This document shows, piece by piece, positions 8,930-16,577 of a stretch of DNA of 33,766 nucleotides (positions are counted from its first letter, which is position 1; each line of letters opens with the position of its first letter). The DNA is taken from positions 1 through 33,766 of the forward strand of contig CALQGY020000030.1 of the NCBI GenBank assembly GCA_943330235.2, in the 5' to 3' direction. Position numbers and translations under genes: made by a program. The notes under the pieces are model-generated. The model was given only the letters and a program-made list of their open reading frames with translations. It was not told the origin of the DNA and made no database searches. The DNA comes from Candidatus Kuenenia stuttgartensis. Lineage in GTDB: Bacteria; Gemmatimonadota; Gemmatimonadetes; Gemmatimonadales; Gemmatimonadaceae.

Positions 8930-8987
8930 CGAACGGCCGAAGTCTATGTGTTTGATTGACTTCGGACCGTTCGCCTCTTATATTTTC
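8930..8987 (+). terminator. Strong hairpin with U-rich tail after the TPR gene
   Basis: CGAACGGCCGAAGTC at 8930-8944 pairs with GACTTCGGACCGTTCG at 8958-8973, giving a 15-bp stem broken only by one bulged A, with a 13-base loop. The 3' side continues into a T-rich run, CCTCTTATATTTTC, at 8974-8987. This fits an intrinsic terminator for the gene ending at 8905. Its right arm and tail also contain the promoter listed next. Confidence 0.75.
8956..8984 (+). promoter_or_regulatory. Sigma-70-type promoter for the radical-SAM/der operon
   Basis: TTGACT at 8956-8961 and TATATT at 8979-8984 are separated by exactly 17 bases, close to the TTGACA-17-TATAAT consensus. The start site would fall near 8991, which rules out any translation start for the next gene upstream of that point. 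The -35 lies in the right arm of the preceding hairpin. Confidence 0.72.
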
Positions 8988-9030
8988 TCAGGTTGGTGAC
9001 GGCATTGGGTCGTCGCCCTGTAGCGTCCCC

Positions 9031-9063
9031 GGGGGAGGGCCATCATGGCCCGCCCCCGTTTTC
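9031..9063 (+). promoter_or_regulatory. GC-rich leader hairpin before the radical-SAM gene
   Basis: In the predicted 5' leader, GGGGG at 9031-9035 pairs with CCCCC at 9053-9057 and GGGCCAT at 9037-9043 pairs with ATGGCCC at 9045-9051, separated by one A/G mismatch. GTTTTC follows at 9058-9063, and the coding ATG is at 9073. The structure resembles an attenuator or intrinsic terminator, or a translation-blocking hairpin. It contains its own ATG (9045) opening a short overlapping reading frame. Function is inferred only. Confidence 0.5.
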
Positions 9064-9072
9064 GTCCAAGGC

Positions 9073-10368
9073 ATGGTTCGCGTCACGCGTGTCCTCGCCG
9101 GCAGCATTGCCGAACAGATCGGCATCGTGCCAGGCACTGAATTGCTCGAGGTGGATGGTCGACCGTTGGAGGACTTCCTCGACTGGGAGTTTCTGACGGC
9201 CGACGAGTCGTTTCTGGTGGCAGCGCGCCTCCCGGATGGCACGGCCATGGAGTACGACATCGAGCGTATTGATGGCGAGCCGCTCGGGCTTGAGTTGGCG
9301 CCGCCGACCATTCGGCGCTGCGCGAACCGGTGTGAGTTCTGCTTCATCGAGGGGCTGCCCAAGGGGCTTCGTAAGTCGCTGTACATTCGCGACGACGATT
9401 ACCGCCTGTCGTTCGCGTACGGGAATTTCGCGACGTTGTCCAACGTGAAAGAGAAGGACATCGCGCGCATCCTCGAGTACCGGCTCTCGCCCCTGTACGT
9501 CTCCGTGCACGCGACCCCCTGGGAAGCGCGCAAGGTGCTGCTGAACAACTCCCGTGTGCCGAATATCGTCGACCAGCTGACGCAGCTCGCCGAGGGCGGC
9601 ATTCAGTTCCACGGGCAGATGGTGATTGTCCCCGGGCTGAACGACGGCGAGGTGTTGGAGCAGTCGCTGACGGACTTATGGAATCTCGACGATGCCATGA
9701 TGTCCGTGGCGCTCGTGCCGGTTGGCGTGACGCAGTTCTCGCACCTGTACAACGGGAAGTCGATGGACCGCGACAATGCGCGCGTCCTCCTGGATGCCGT
9801 TCATCGGTGGGAGGCGCGTGCGCTCGCCGAGCGTGGCGACCGCTGGGTCTACGGGTCGGATGAACTGTACTTGCTGGCGGAGCAGGCTTTGCCGGATGTC
9901 GAGCACTATGGCGACTTCTCGCAGATCGAGAATGGTGTCGGGGCGGTGACCTCGCTGCGCCAGCGGGTGCGCGACGGACTCGAAAGTCTGCCTCGACTCG
10001 ACGGACGCCGCATCGGTGTGGTCACGGGGGTGTCGATGGCCCCGTTGATGCCCGAATTGCTCGATCAATTGCACGACGCCACCGGTGCGACGTTTGTGCT
10101 TATCCCCATGGAGAACACCTTGTTCGGTCCCACCACCACCACGGCGGGGCTCCTTGTGGGCGCTGACATCCGACGTGCGCTCGCCGATCGTCACGACCTT
10201 GATATGGCTCTCATTCCCGCCGAGTGCATTAACGACGACGGGCTCTTCCTAGACGAGGAGTCGTTCATCACGCTCCGCGAATCACTGCCCATGCCCGTAT
10301 TCCCTTCGTATGACTTCGTGGACGCGCTCGCGCCCGAAGGCAATCCCGCCGTCCGGTCTGTCGCATGA
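9073..10368 (+). CDS. DUF512 / PDZ-domain radical SAM-like protein
   Basis: A 431-residue protein of the DUF512 family. Residues 1-60 form a PDZ-like module (VTRVLAGSIAEQIGIVPGTELLEVDG). A radical-SAM-type CX3CX2C cluster motif follows (Cys83, Cys87, Cys90 in RRCANRCEFCFIEGLPKGLR), with the family blocks YIRDDDYRLSFAYGNFATLSN, YVSVHATPWEARK and VPGLNDG. The C-terminal half is the DUF512 domain proper. An iron-sulphur radical enzyme is expected, but no substrate is established for this family. The ATG at 9073 is the first in-frame start downstream of the predicted promoter; only CAAGG lies just upstream, so the ribosome binding site is weak. The stop overlaps der by four bases, as an ATGA. The frequent pairing of this family with der hints at a ribosome or RNA-linked role, which is inference. 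Confidence 0.9.
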   Translation: MVRVTRVLAGSIAEQIGIVPGTELLEVDGRPLEDFLDWEFLTADESFLVAARLPDGTAMEYDIERIDGEPLGLELAPPTIRRCANRCEFCFIEGLPKGLRKSLYIRDDDYRLSFAYGNFATLSNVKEKDIARILEYRLSPLYVSVHATPWEARKVLLNNSRVPNIVDQLTQLAEGGIQFHGQMVIVPGLNDGEVLEQSLTDLWNLDDAMMSVALVPVGVTQFSHLYNGKSMDRDNARVLLDAVHRWEARALAERGDRWVYGSDELYLLAEQALPDVEHYGDFSQIENGVGAVTSLRQRVRDGLESLPRLDGRRIGVVTGVSMAPLMPELLDQLHDATGATFVLIPMENTLFGPTTTTAGLLVGADIRRALADRHDLDMALIPAECINDDGLFLDEESFITLRESLPMPVFPSYDFVDALAPEGNPAVRSVA

Positions 10369-11687
10369 GTCTTCCAGTCGTAGCTCTCGTCGGTCGCCCG
10401 AACGTCGGCAAGTCGCACCTGTTCAACCGCATCATCGGTGAGGCGACGGCCATTGTCAGCGAAGAAGCCGGCACCACGCGTGATCGCCATTTCGGTAAGG
10501 CCGATTGGGCGGGGCACCACTTCTGGCTCGTCGACACCGGTGGACTGATTGAAGACTCGAGCGTCCTGATGGACACCGAGATCCGCAAGCAGGTCATGCA
10601 GGCCATTGATGAGGCAGACCTGTTGTTGCTCGTGGTCGATGCCAAGGTGGGTATCCATCCCAGCGATGCGCGCCTGGTGGACCTGCTGCGTCACTCGCGC
10701 AAGCCGTTCCTGATCGTGGCGAACAAGGTCGACATCCCGGAAAGCACCGACTACTACGAGTTCTACCGGCTCGGGGCAGGGGACGTGTATCCGGTCTCGG
10801 CGCAGAATGGTAAGAACTCCGGCGATCTGCTCGATGCGCTCGTGCAGAAGATCCCCGAGTCACCCGTCGACGACAGTGATGCGGTGCGGATTGCCGTTAT
10901 CGGTCGGCCCAACGTCGGGAAGTCGTCGTTCGTGAACCGGTTGCTCGGCGAAGAGCGCCTCGTGGTGCATGACGAAGCCGGGACGACGCGCGATTCCATC
11001 GACGCGCCCATGCGGTATAAGGAGCGCGATCTGGTGTTCGTCGATACGGCGGGACTCCGTCGCCAATCCAAAATCGATGAAGGCGTCGAGTTCTATGCCT
11101 CGCTGCGGACCCGTCGCGCCATCGATTCGTCCGACGTGTGCATCTTGATGATCGATGCCACCGAAGGCTTGCAGAATCAGGATCTCAAGATTGCGACGAT
11201 GGCTTGGGATGCTGGCCGCGGTCTGATCTTCGTGCTCAACAAATGGGATCTGTATCCCGACAAGACGGACAAGAGCGCCGAGAAGATCCGGAAGGAAATG
11301 GTCGAGAAGGCACCTTACATCGGGTTCGTGCCGTTCCTGTTCACGTCGGCGAAGACCGGCATGCGCGTGAATAAGGTCCTCGACATGGCGCTGGCCGTGC
11401 AGGAGCAGCGCACCCGCCGCATCTCCACCTCGCAGGTGAACGAGGCGCTGCAGGAGATCATCGCGCGCTTGCAGCCGCCGCAGGCGGCCGGTCGCGAAGT
11501 GAAGCTCAACTATGCGACGCAGGTGGAAATTTCGCCGCCGACGTTCGCGTTCTTTGGCAATCATCCGGAGCTGATCCCGGAGAATTACATCCGCTTCATT
11601 CACAATCAGCTGCGCGAGAAGTGGGGATTCACCGGGTCACCCGTGCGCATCTTGATGCGTCGTAAGAGCGGGACCGCCGCGCCATGA
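10365..11687 (+). CDS. der: Ribosome-associated GTPase Der (EngA)
   Basis: A 440-residue double-GTPase needed for maturation of the 50S ribosomal subunit. Two G domains are visible. The first has GRPNVGKSHLFN (residues 10-21), DTGG and NKVD. The second has GRPNVGKSSFVN, DTAGL and NKWD. A C-terminal KH-like domain (EIIARLQPPQAAGREVKLNYATQ to the end) completes the standard Der architecture. The first P-loop has His after GKS where Thr or Ser is more usual; the core GK(S/T) is intact. Start overlaps the upstream gene as ATGA, and the stop overlaps plsY in the same way, so the four genes from the radical-SAM gene to gpsA are translationally coupled. Confidence 0.97.
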   Translation: MSLPVVALVGRPNVGKSHLFNRIIGEATAIVSEEAGTTRDRHFGKADWAGHHFWLVDTGGLIEDSSVLMDTEIRKQVMQAIDEADLLLLVVDAKVGIHPSDARLVDLLRHSRKPFLIVANKVDIPESTDYYEFYRLGAGDVYPVSAQNGKNSGDLLDALVQKIPESPVDDSDAVRIAVIGRPNVGKSSFVNRLLGEERLVVHDEAGTTRDSIDAPMRYKERDLVFVDTAGLRRQSKIDEGVEFYASLRTRRAIDSSDVCILMIDATEGLQNQDLKIATMAWDAGRGLIFVLNKWDLYPDKTDKSAEKIRKEMVEKAPYIGFVPFLFTSAKTGMRVNKVLDMALAVQEQRTRRISTSQVNEALQEIIARLQPPQAAGREVKLNYATQVEISPPTFAFFGNHPELIPENYIRFIHNQLREKWGFTGSPVRILMRRKSGTAAP

Positions 11688-12292
11688 TCCTCGCGCTGAT
11701 CGGGGCGTATCTATTTGGCTCGATTCCGACCGCGTATCTGGTCGGTCGTGCCAACGGCGTCGATCTGCGTACCGTCGGATCGGGCAACCTCGGCGCGACG
11801 AATGTGTTTCGGACCTTGGGTTGGCGCTGGGGCTTATTTGTGTATCTGGTGGACCTGCTGAAAGGCGTGCTGCCGGTGTGGCTGCTCCCTTCCGTCGCCG
11901 GAGTCGCGGCGGGATGGCCGTGGGGCATCGCGTTTGGTGTGCTCGCGATTCTCGGGCATGTACGACCGATTTTTCTGCTCGGCAAGGGGGGCGGCAAGGG
12001 CGTTGCGACCGCCAGCGGCGTCTTCATGGCGCTGGCGCCTGTGGCAGCGCTCTCCGCACTCGGCGCCTTTATCATCGTGGTCGCGATGACGCGCTACGTC
12101 TCGCTGGGTTCGCTCGTCGGGGCGGCGGTGCTGCCGTTCGTACTTGCCTGGCAGGAGCGCGGACTGACGCCGCTGGTACTGGTCAGTGTCGCGATTTCCG
12201 CGTTCGTGTTCTGGACGCATCGAGATAACATCGGGCGGCTGCGGCGCGGCGAAGAGCGTCGCGTTGGGCGTGCGGAGAAGTCTGCGACATGA
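11684..12292 (+). CDS. plsY: Glycerol-3-phosphate acyltransferase PlsY
   Basis: A 202-residue inner-membrane protein of the PlsY family, which transfers acyl groups from acyl-phosphate to sn-glycerol-3-phosphate to start phospholipid synthesis. The conserved motifs are present: FGSIPTAYLVGR in the first helix, VGSGNLGATNVFR (acyl-acceptor/phosphate motif), and GHVRPIFLLGKGGGKGVAT. About five hydrophobic segments are seen. Both neighbours overlap it by four bases. gpsA directly downstream makes its substrate, so the pair forms a supply-and-use unit for the first committed lipid step. Confidence 0.96.
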   Translation: MILALIGAYLFGSIPTAYLVGRANGVDLRTVGSGNLGATNVFRTLGWRWGLFVYLVDLLKGVLPVWLLPSVAGVAAGWPWGIAFGVLAILGHVRPIFLLGKGGGKGVATASGVFMALAPVAALSALGAFIIVVAMTRYVSLGSLVGAAVLPFVLAWQERGLTPLVLVSVAISAFVFWTHRDNIGRLRRGEERRVGRAEKSAT

Positions 12293-13302
12293 TGACGATA
12301 CGCACTGTTATCCCGTGCGCGGTAGTTGGGGGCGGTGCTTGGGGAACGGCCATCGCCGATCGGCTGGTGCGCAACGGGCACCCTGTGCTGCTCTGGGCGC
12401 GCGAAGCAGACGTCGTGGAGGCCGTAAACACCCGGCATGAGAATCCTCGCTTTCTCGCGGGGGCGCCGTTGGCTCCTGCGCTGCGCGCCACCGGTGACAT
12501 GAACGACGCGTTGCGCGGTGCGGCGCTGGTGATTTACGCCGCGCCCTCGCACGTATTGCGACGCGTGGTCGCCTCTGGCCGGGACGCGGTGGCCGCTGGC
12601 GCCGTCCTCGCCGTGGCCACGAAAGGGATCGAGCGGGAAACCTTGGCGCTGATGACGGATGTTGTCGCCGAAGAAGCTCCGGGGCACGACGTCGTGGCCA
12701 TCAGCGGTCCGAGCTTCGCCGCCGAAGTCGCCTCTGGACAGCCGACGGCCGTGGTGGCCGCCTGCGCGAATCACTCGGCCGCCGTATTGGCGCAGCATGC
12801 GATGAGTGCCACGGTCTTTCGTGTCTACACCAGTGACGATGTCATCGGCGTCGAACTGGGTGGGGCTCTCAAGAACGTGATGGCGGTGGCCACCGGCATT
12901 CTCGACGGGCTTGGCCTCGGCTACAATCCGCGCGCTGCACTCATGACGCGCGGGCTGGCTGAGATGACCCGTCTCGGTGTCGCCCTCGGGGCGCGCGGCG
13001 AGACCTTCGCCGGCCTCGCCGGCCTCGGCGATCTCGTGCTCACGTGCACTGGCGCGCTATCACGAAATCGTGCACTCGGCGTCGCGATCGGGCAGGGGCA
13101 ATCGTTGGACGATGCGCTGGCCGGCAAGGACAGCGTCGCGGAGGGTGTCGTCAATACGCAGAGTGCGAGGGCGTTAGCGGCCCGCGCGGGCGTGGAAATG
13201 CCGATCGTAGAGGCCACGTATCGCATTCTCTTTGATGGACAGGCCCCGCGCGAGGCCATTGATGAGCTGATGGCGCGTGAGTTGCGCGCTGAGCGGGACT
13301 GA
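12289..13302 (+). CDS. gpsA: NAD(P)-dependent glycerol-3-phosphate dehydrogenase GpsA
   Basis: A 337-residue cytoplasmic dehydrogenase that reduces dihydroxyacetone phosphate to glycerol-3-phosphate for phospholipid synthesis. The Rossmann motif VVGGGAWGTAIADRL is at the N-terminus. It is followed by ATKGIE, the SGPSFAAEVASGQPTA block, GVELGGALKNVMAVATG with the catalytic-lysine region, and NPRAALMTRGLAEMTRLG and FAGLAGLGDLVLTC. Two in-frame ATGs at 12289 and 12292 are possible; 12289 gives the ATGA overlap with plsY used throughout this operon. It ends five bases before the MerR-like gene. Confidence 0.97.
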   Translation: MMTIRTVIPCAVVGGGAWGTAIADRLVRNGHPVLLWAREADVVEAVNTRHENPRFLAGAPLAPALRATGDMNDALRGAALVIYAAPSHVLRRVVASGRDAVAAGAVLAVATKGIERETLALMTDVVAEEAPGHDVVAISGPSFAAEVASGQPTAVVAACANHSAAVLAQHAMSATVFRVYTSDDVIGVELGGALKNVMAVATGILDGLGLGYNPRAALMTRGLAEMTRLGVALGARGETFAGLAGLGDLVLTCTGALSRNRALGVAIGQGQSLDDALAGKDSVAEGVVNTQSARALAARAGVEMPIVEATYRILFDGQAPREAIDELMARELRAERD

Positions 13303-13307
13303 CGCCG

Positions 13308-13733
13308 ATGGCGCGTGGCGAACCGATTCAAGAGTTCTATTCGATTGGCGAGGTCTGCGAACTGACCGAGTTGAAGCCGCACGTGCTCCGCTACTGGGAG
13401 AGCCAGTTCAAGCTGCTCAATCCCGCCAAGAATCGGAGTGGCAATCGCGTCTACGCGCGTCGCGAGGTGGAGTTGATTCTGTTGGTGAAGCATCTACTCT
13501 ACACGGAGAAGTACACCATCGATGGTGCGCGTCAGAAGCTCGATGAACATCGCAAGGGCGGTTCGCTGCGAACCACCGCTCGTGCGGCGCTTGAGGTGCA
13601 GGCCATCGAGTCACTCGAACGCGAGTTACTCGAATTGCAGGCACTTCTGGAAGATCGACCGATCGTGACATCGCGGGCGATCATTCCGCCTCCCTCCGCC
13701 CCCTCATATTCTGATGCGCATTCTGCTAAGTAA
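13308..13733 (+). CDS. MerR-family transcriptional regulator
   Basis: A 141-residue protein with a MerR-type winged helix in residues 10-80: FYSIGEVCELTELKPHVLRYWESQF, then NRSGNRVYARREVELILLVKHLL. The region after it (TIDGARQKLDEHRKG, then LEVQAIESLERELLELQALL) is a short dimerisation coiled-coil. There is no C-terminal ligand- or metal-binding domain and no conserved Cys, so the signal is not evident. It belongs to the small MerR subgroup often found among lipid and envelope housekeeping genes. The target promoter is not identifiable here. Its last 20 bases overlap surE. Confidence 0.9.
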   Translation: MARGEPIQEFYSIGEVCELTELKPHVLRYWESQFKLLNPAKNRSGNRVYARREVELILLVKHLLYTEKYTIDGARQKLDEHRKGGSLRTTARAALEVQAIESLERELLELQALLEDRPIVTSRAIIPPPSAPSYSDAHSAK

Positions 13734-14472
13734 TGACGACGGCATTCTTGCTAAGGGCCTGTCGGTCCTTGAGCGCGCGTGTGAGCCGCTCGGCGAGTTG
13801 TATGTCGTGGCGCCTGATCGGGAGCAGAGTGCGACCAGCCACTCACTGACCTTGCACCACCCACTGCGCCCCGTGCGGCTCGGCGAGCGTCGGTGGCAGG
13901 TGGACGGCACGCCGACCGACTGCGTCATGCTCGCGTGCGAAGCGTTGCTCGATGTCCGTCCCGATTTCGTGATCAGCGGGATCAATCACGGGCCCAACAT
14001 GGGTGAAGACGTGCTGTACTCGGGTACGGTCGCGGCCGCGATGGAAGGCCTCGCGCTCGGAATCCCGAGCATCGCCGTCTCGTTCGCCGGGAGCATGCTG
14101 CGCGCGGATGCGCTGCTGGAAACACAAATCGAAAGCCTTCGCGCCACGATCAAGCAGCTCATGGCGCTGCCCGCTTTCCCGAAGGACACGCTGCTCAATG
14201 TGAATCTGCCGGCGGTCGCCGCCGATCAGATCAAGGGGATGCGCTTGACGCGTCTCGGGCGACGGGTCTTCAGCGACTCAATCACCCGCATGAAGGATCC
14301 GTGGGGCAGGGATATCCTCTGGATTGGTGGCGGTACCGTGGAATGGAGCGGTCCTGACGACTCCGATTTTCGTGCCGTTCACGATGGCTATGTATCCGTG
14401 ACACCGCTGCATCTCGACCTAACGCATCAGCCGACCCTCGACAGCGCGGCGGACTGGTGGCCAGCGCAGTAG
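13714..14472 (+). CDS. surE: 5'/3'-nucleotidase SurE
   Basis: A 252-residue SurE phosphatase, the same size as the E. coli protein (253). The metal-site motifs are intact: MRILLSNDDGILAKG at the N-terminus with the paired Asp residues, PDREQSATSHSLT, and SGINHGPNMGEDVLYSGTV. The family dephosphorylates nucleoside 5'- and 3'-monophosphates and can act on polyphosphate. The ATG at 13714 lies inside the end of the MerR-like gene (20-base overlap) and its stop lies inside pcm (16-base overlap). The surE-pcm pairing is a well-known arrangement linked to stationary-phase survival. Confidence 0.97.
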   Translation: MRILLSNDDGILAKGLSVLERACEPLGELYVVAPDREQSATSHSLTLHHPLRPVRLGERRWQVDGTPTDCVMLACEALLDVRPDFVISGINHGPNMGEDVLYSGTVAAAMEGLALGIPSIAVSFAGSMLRADALLETQIESLRATIKQLMALPAFPKDTLLNVNLPAVAADQIKGMRLTRLGRRVFSDSITRMKDPWGRDILWIGGGTVEWSGPDDSDFRAVHDGYVSVTPLHLDLTHQPTLDSAADWWPAQ

Positions 14473-15113
14473 AGCCGGAGTTCCGCGGCCCGCGGCGTCG
14501 TCTGATCGAGACGTTGCAGGATAAGGGGATCAAGGATCTCTCTGTCTTACGAGCGATCGATCAGGTGCCGCGACATCTGTTTGTGCCGCCGAGCGTGCGT
14601 CATCGGGCGTACGAGGATAGTGCGCTCCCGATTGGGAACGGACAGACGATTTCGCAGCCGTTCGCTCATGCGCGGGCGATCGAACTACTCATGCTCACGG
14701 GACGCGAGCGCGTCTTAGAAATCGGCACCGGGTCGGCATACCAAACCGCCTTGTTGGCGCACCTCTCTGCGCAGGTGTTCTCCATTGAGCGTTTTCCGGC
14801 GCTGCTGGATCGTGCCCGACTGATGCTGGCACAGGTGCAGGCTCGCAATGTCTCCGTGCTGCTGGGTGACGGGACCCTCGGCTGGCGCGAATACGGTCCA
14901 TACGATGCGATCGTCGTGAGTGCCGGCGCGCCCGCGGTGCCGCCCGCCCTCGAGGAACAGCTTGCCGAAGGCGGCCGACTCCTCATTCCCATTGGCGATC
15001 GTGAAGAGCAGGTGCTGACGTTGCTCACGCGCCGTGGCCAGGTGCTGGATCGGCGTGACATTGGACCGGCTCGCTTCGTCCCCTTGATTGGGGCGGGTGG
15101 TTGGCCGTCCTGA
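14457..15113 (+). CDS. pcm: Protein-L-isoaspartate O-methyltransferase
   Basis: A 218-residue SAM-dependent methyltransferase that starts the repair of isoaspartyl residues in damaged proteins. Visible motifs are the active-site block GQTISQPFAHARAIELL, the SAM-binding loop VLEIGTGSAYQTALLAHL, VFSIERFPALLDRAR, and DAIVVSAGAPAVPPALEEQL with the C-terminal LTRRGQVLDRRDIGPARFVPLIG. The GTG at 14457 is chosen because it gives a short N-terminus and overlaps surE; no ATG is available before the conserved region. It is the last gene of the operon that starts at 9073. Confidence 0.95.
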   Translation: MASAVEPEFRGPRRRLIETLQDKGIKDLSVLRAIDQVPRHLFVPPSVRHRAYEDSALPIGNGQTISQPFAHARAIELLMLTGRERVLEIGTGSAYQTALLAHLSAQVFSIERFPALLDRARLMLAQVQARNVSVLLGDGTLGWREYGPYDAIVVSAGAPAVPPALEEQLAEGGRLLIPIGDREEQVLTLLTRRGQVLDRRDIGPARFVPLIGAGGWPS

Positions 15114-15199
15114 AGGTGTGCGCGATGGCTCGCGTTTGCGGGTGACCGACCGGACGCGCATCTTCGCTGGACAATCTCCCGCCACGCCACGAGCGCGAC

Positions 15200-16207
15200 A
15201 TGACATTGCCTCCTCCGTCATCCGTTATCACACCACTCCGCGCCTCCGTCGATGATCCGTCATCGTTGGGGAGGAGCGGCGTCGGTCCGTACGCGCAGCC
15301 GAACGACCTGCCTTCAGGCGGAGCCGTTGCTGGCGGTTCGCGGCAGCCAGCGGCCATGCCGTACATTCCGGCGCTCTGGCGCACGCGGCCATCGGAGGTG
15401 CTTCTGGCACTCCGCGGAACCGAAAGCGGAACCGAAAGCGGAACCGAAAGGACAGACGATCGCGCGCCGTCGTCGGACGTCGAGCTTCCTTGGATTGACG
15501 CGTTTCTTGACGCGACCTCGCCCTCGACGGAGCTGTCGCCCCCAATCGCGGAGCGTGCAGCGGACCCGATGGCGGAATTCATCGCAGATGAAGGTGGTCA
15601 AGTCATTGCTGAGGGGTATGATACGGCCAACAACCTCCCGTATAGCTTGAGCAACATTTCCGTCGTGACCGACGGCGCGGTGACCGACGACGAGGAGGAA
15701 CCAGTCGTCGACGAGCGCATCGGCGAAGGTCACGCCGGAATGGATATGCCTGATGTCGAGTCCACGCGCACGGCAACGATAGAAACCGAAGCGATCGACG
15801 GGCCTGCTGCGAGTGTGGAGGAGTGGCCGCTCGCCGAGGCGAGTGAGGTGATGCGCGCGTTGGCCGACGGACTACGCGCGATCGCGCCGCATTTCCCTCC
15901 CGCCACACGTGAGCCGCAAGCGCCGACCGATGCAGCGGCGCTGACGACGTGGGCCGAGGATGATCTCCTGGATATCATGCCACAGACCTCGGTACGCGGC
16001 GGATTGGACAGCGGGCAGCACTGGACGTCGCAGGCTCGCAGGGCGGCGCGCGCTGACGGCAACACCGAGGCGACTGCGCTGGTGTTCGAGGCGCTCGCCA
16101 AGCGTGTTCGCGATGGAGAATTGCTGGTTCCGGGCTTCACGACGGACATGGGCGACGCCGCGGTCCTCGCGGCGACGTTGGCGGCGCTACTCGGTGTCCG
16201 GCACTGA
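15200..16207 (+). CDS. Hypothetical acidic protein with GTES repeats
   Basis: A 335-residue protein I do not recognise. The first 240 residues are low in complexity and rich in Asp, Glu, Pro, Ser and Thr, with no signal peptide or membrane helix. Residues 73-84 are three tandem GTES-type units encoded by a 12-bp DNA repeat. The last 85 residues (from EDDLLDIMPQTS onward) are more regular, with predicted helices around SQARRAARADGNTEATALVFEALAKR and DMGDAAVLAATLAALLG. These could form a small folded domain after a disordered, negatively charged tail. It starts 86 bases after pcm and overlaps or abuts the acylphosphatase gene. The coding call rests on the long open frame, codon bias like its neighbours, and tight spacing. 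Confidence 0.7.
   Translation: MTLPPPSSVITPLRASVDDPSSLGRSGVGPYAQPNDLPSGGAVAGGSRQPAAMPYIPALWRTRPSEVLLALRGTESGTESGTERTDDRAPSSDVELPWIDAFLDATSPSTELSPPIAERAADPMAEFIADEGGQVIAEGYDTANNLPYSLSNISVVTDGAVTDDEEEPVVDERIGEGHAGMDMPDVESTRTATIETEAIDGPAASVEEWPLAEASEVMRALADGLRAIAPHFPPATREPQAPTDAAALTTWAEDDLLDIMPQTSVRGGLDSGQHWTSQARRAARADGNTEATALVFEALAKRVRDGELLVPGFTTDMGDAAVLAATLAALLGVRH
15415..15450 (+). repeat. Three tandem 12-bp repeats inside the hypothetical gene
   Basis: The unit GGAACCGAAAGC occurs three times in a row (the last copy ends in GG instead of GC). It keeps frame and encodes repeated Gly-Thr-Glu-Ser/Arg. Such in-frame repeats commonly expand or contract by slippage without a frameshift. Confidence 0.9.
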
Positions 16208-16217
16208 GTTCGCGCGG

Positions 16218-16544
16218 GTGAGCGCGGAGAAGGTTGTTCAGCGATTCCACGCGGTTGGGCGCGTGCAGGGTGTCGGCTTCCGGTGGTTCGTGCGCGAAAC
16301 GGCCCGGACCCTGGGAGTCTCCGGATGGGTGAAGAATGAGGACGACGGCTCTGTGGCGGCGATTGCGACGGGAACCACCGCGCAGCTCCGCCTACTGGAG
16401 GATGCCATCCGACACGGTCCGCCGGGGGCGCTCGTTCGGCACGTCGACGTGCACCAGCTGCCGGCAGGGGAGTCGACGTCCGCTGGCTCACGCGTGGGTG
16501 GGCCAGACGCCACCAGCCTGCCGTTTCAGGTGATTCGAAGCTAA
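16218..16544 (+). CDS. acyP: Acylphosphatase
   Basis: A 108-residue protein with the complete acylphosphatase fold signature. GRVQGVGFRWFVRETARTLG carries the catalytic Arg, and GWVKNEDDGSV carries the catalytic Asn; RHGPPGALVRHVDV follows. The family hydrolyses acyl-phosphates such as acetyl-phosphate or carbamoyl-phosphate in the cytoplasm. It is about 15 residues longer than the usual 90-92 because of a tail after VDVHQLPAGE. The GTG at 16218 gives the usual N-terminus; an in-frame GTG at 16194 would overlap the preceding gene by 14 bases. No clear ribosome binding site separates the two choices. Confidence 0.9.
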   Translation: MSAEKVVQRFHAVGRVQGVGFRWFVRETARTLGVSGWVKNEDDGSVAAIATGTTAQLRLLEDAIRHGPPGALVRHVDVHQLPAGESTSAGSRVGGPDATSLPFQVIRS

Positions 16545-16577
16545 GCAATCGTCGACCGCATTCAGTACGTTATCCGC

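Noticed and set aside
15415-15450. CRISPR array from the short tandem repeats (also those at 25021-25065)
   Set aside because: Units of 12 and 15 bases have no spacers, sit in frame inside coding sequence, and no cas genes are present.
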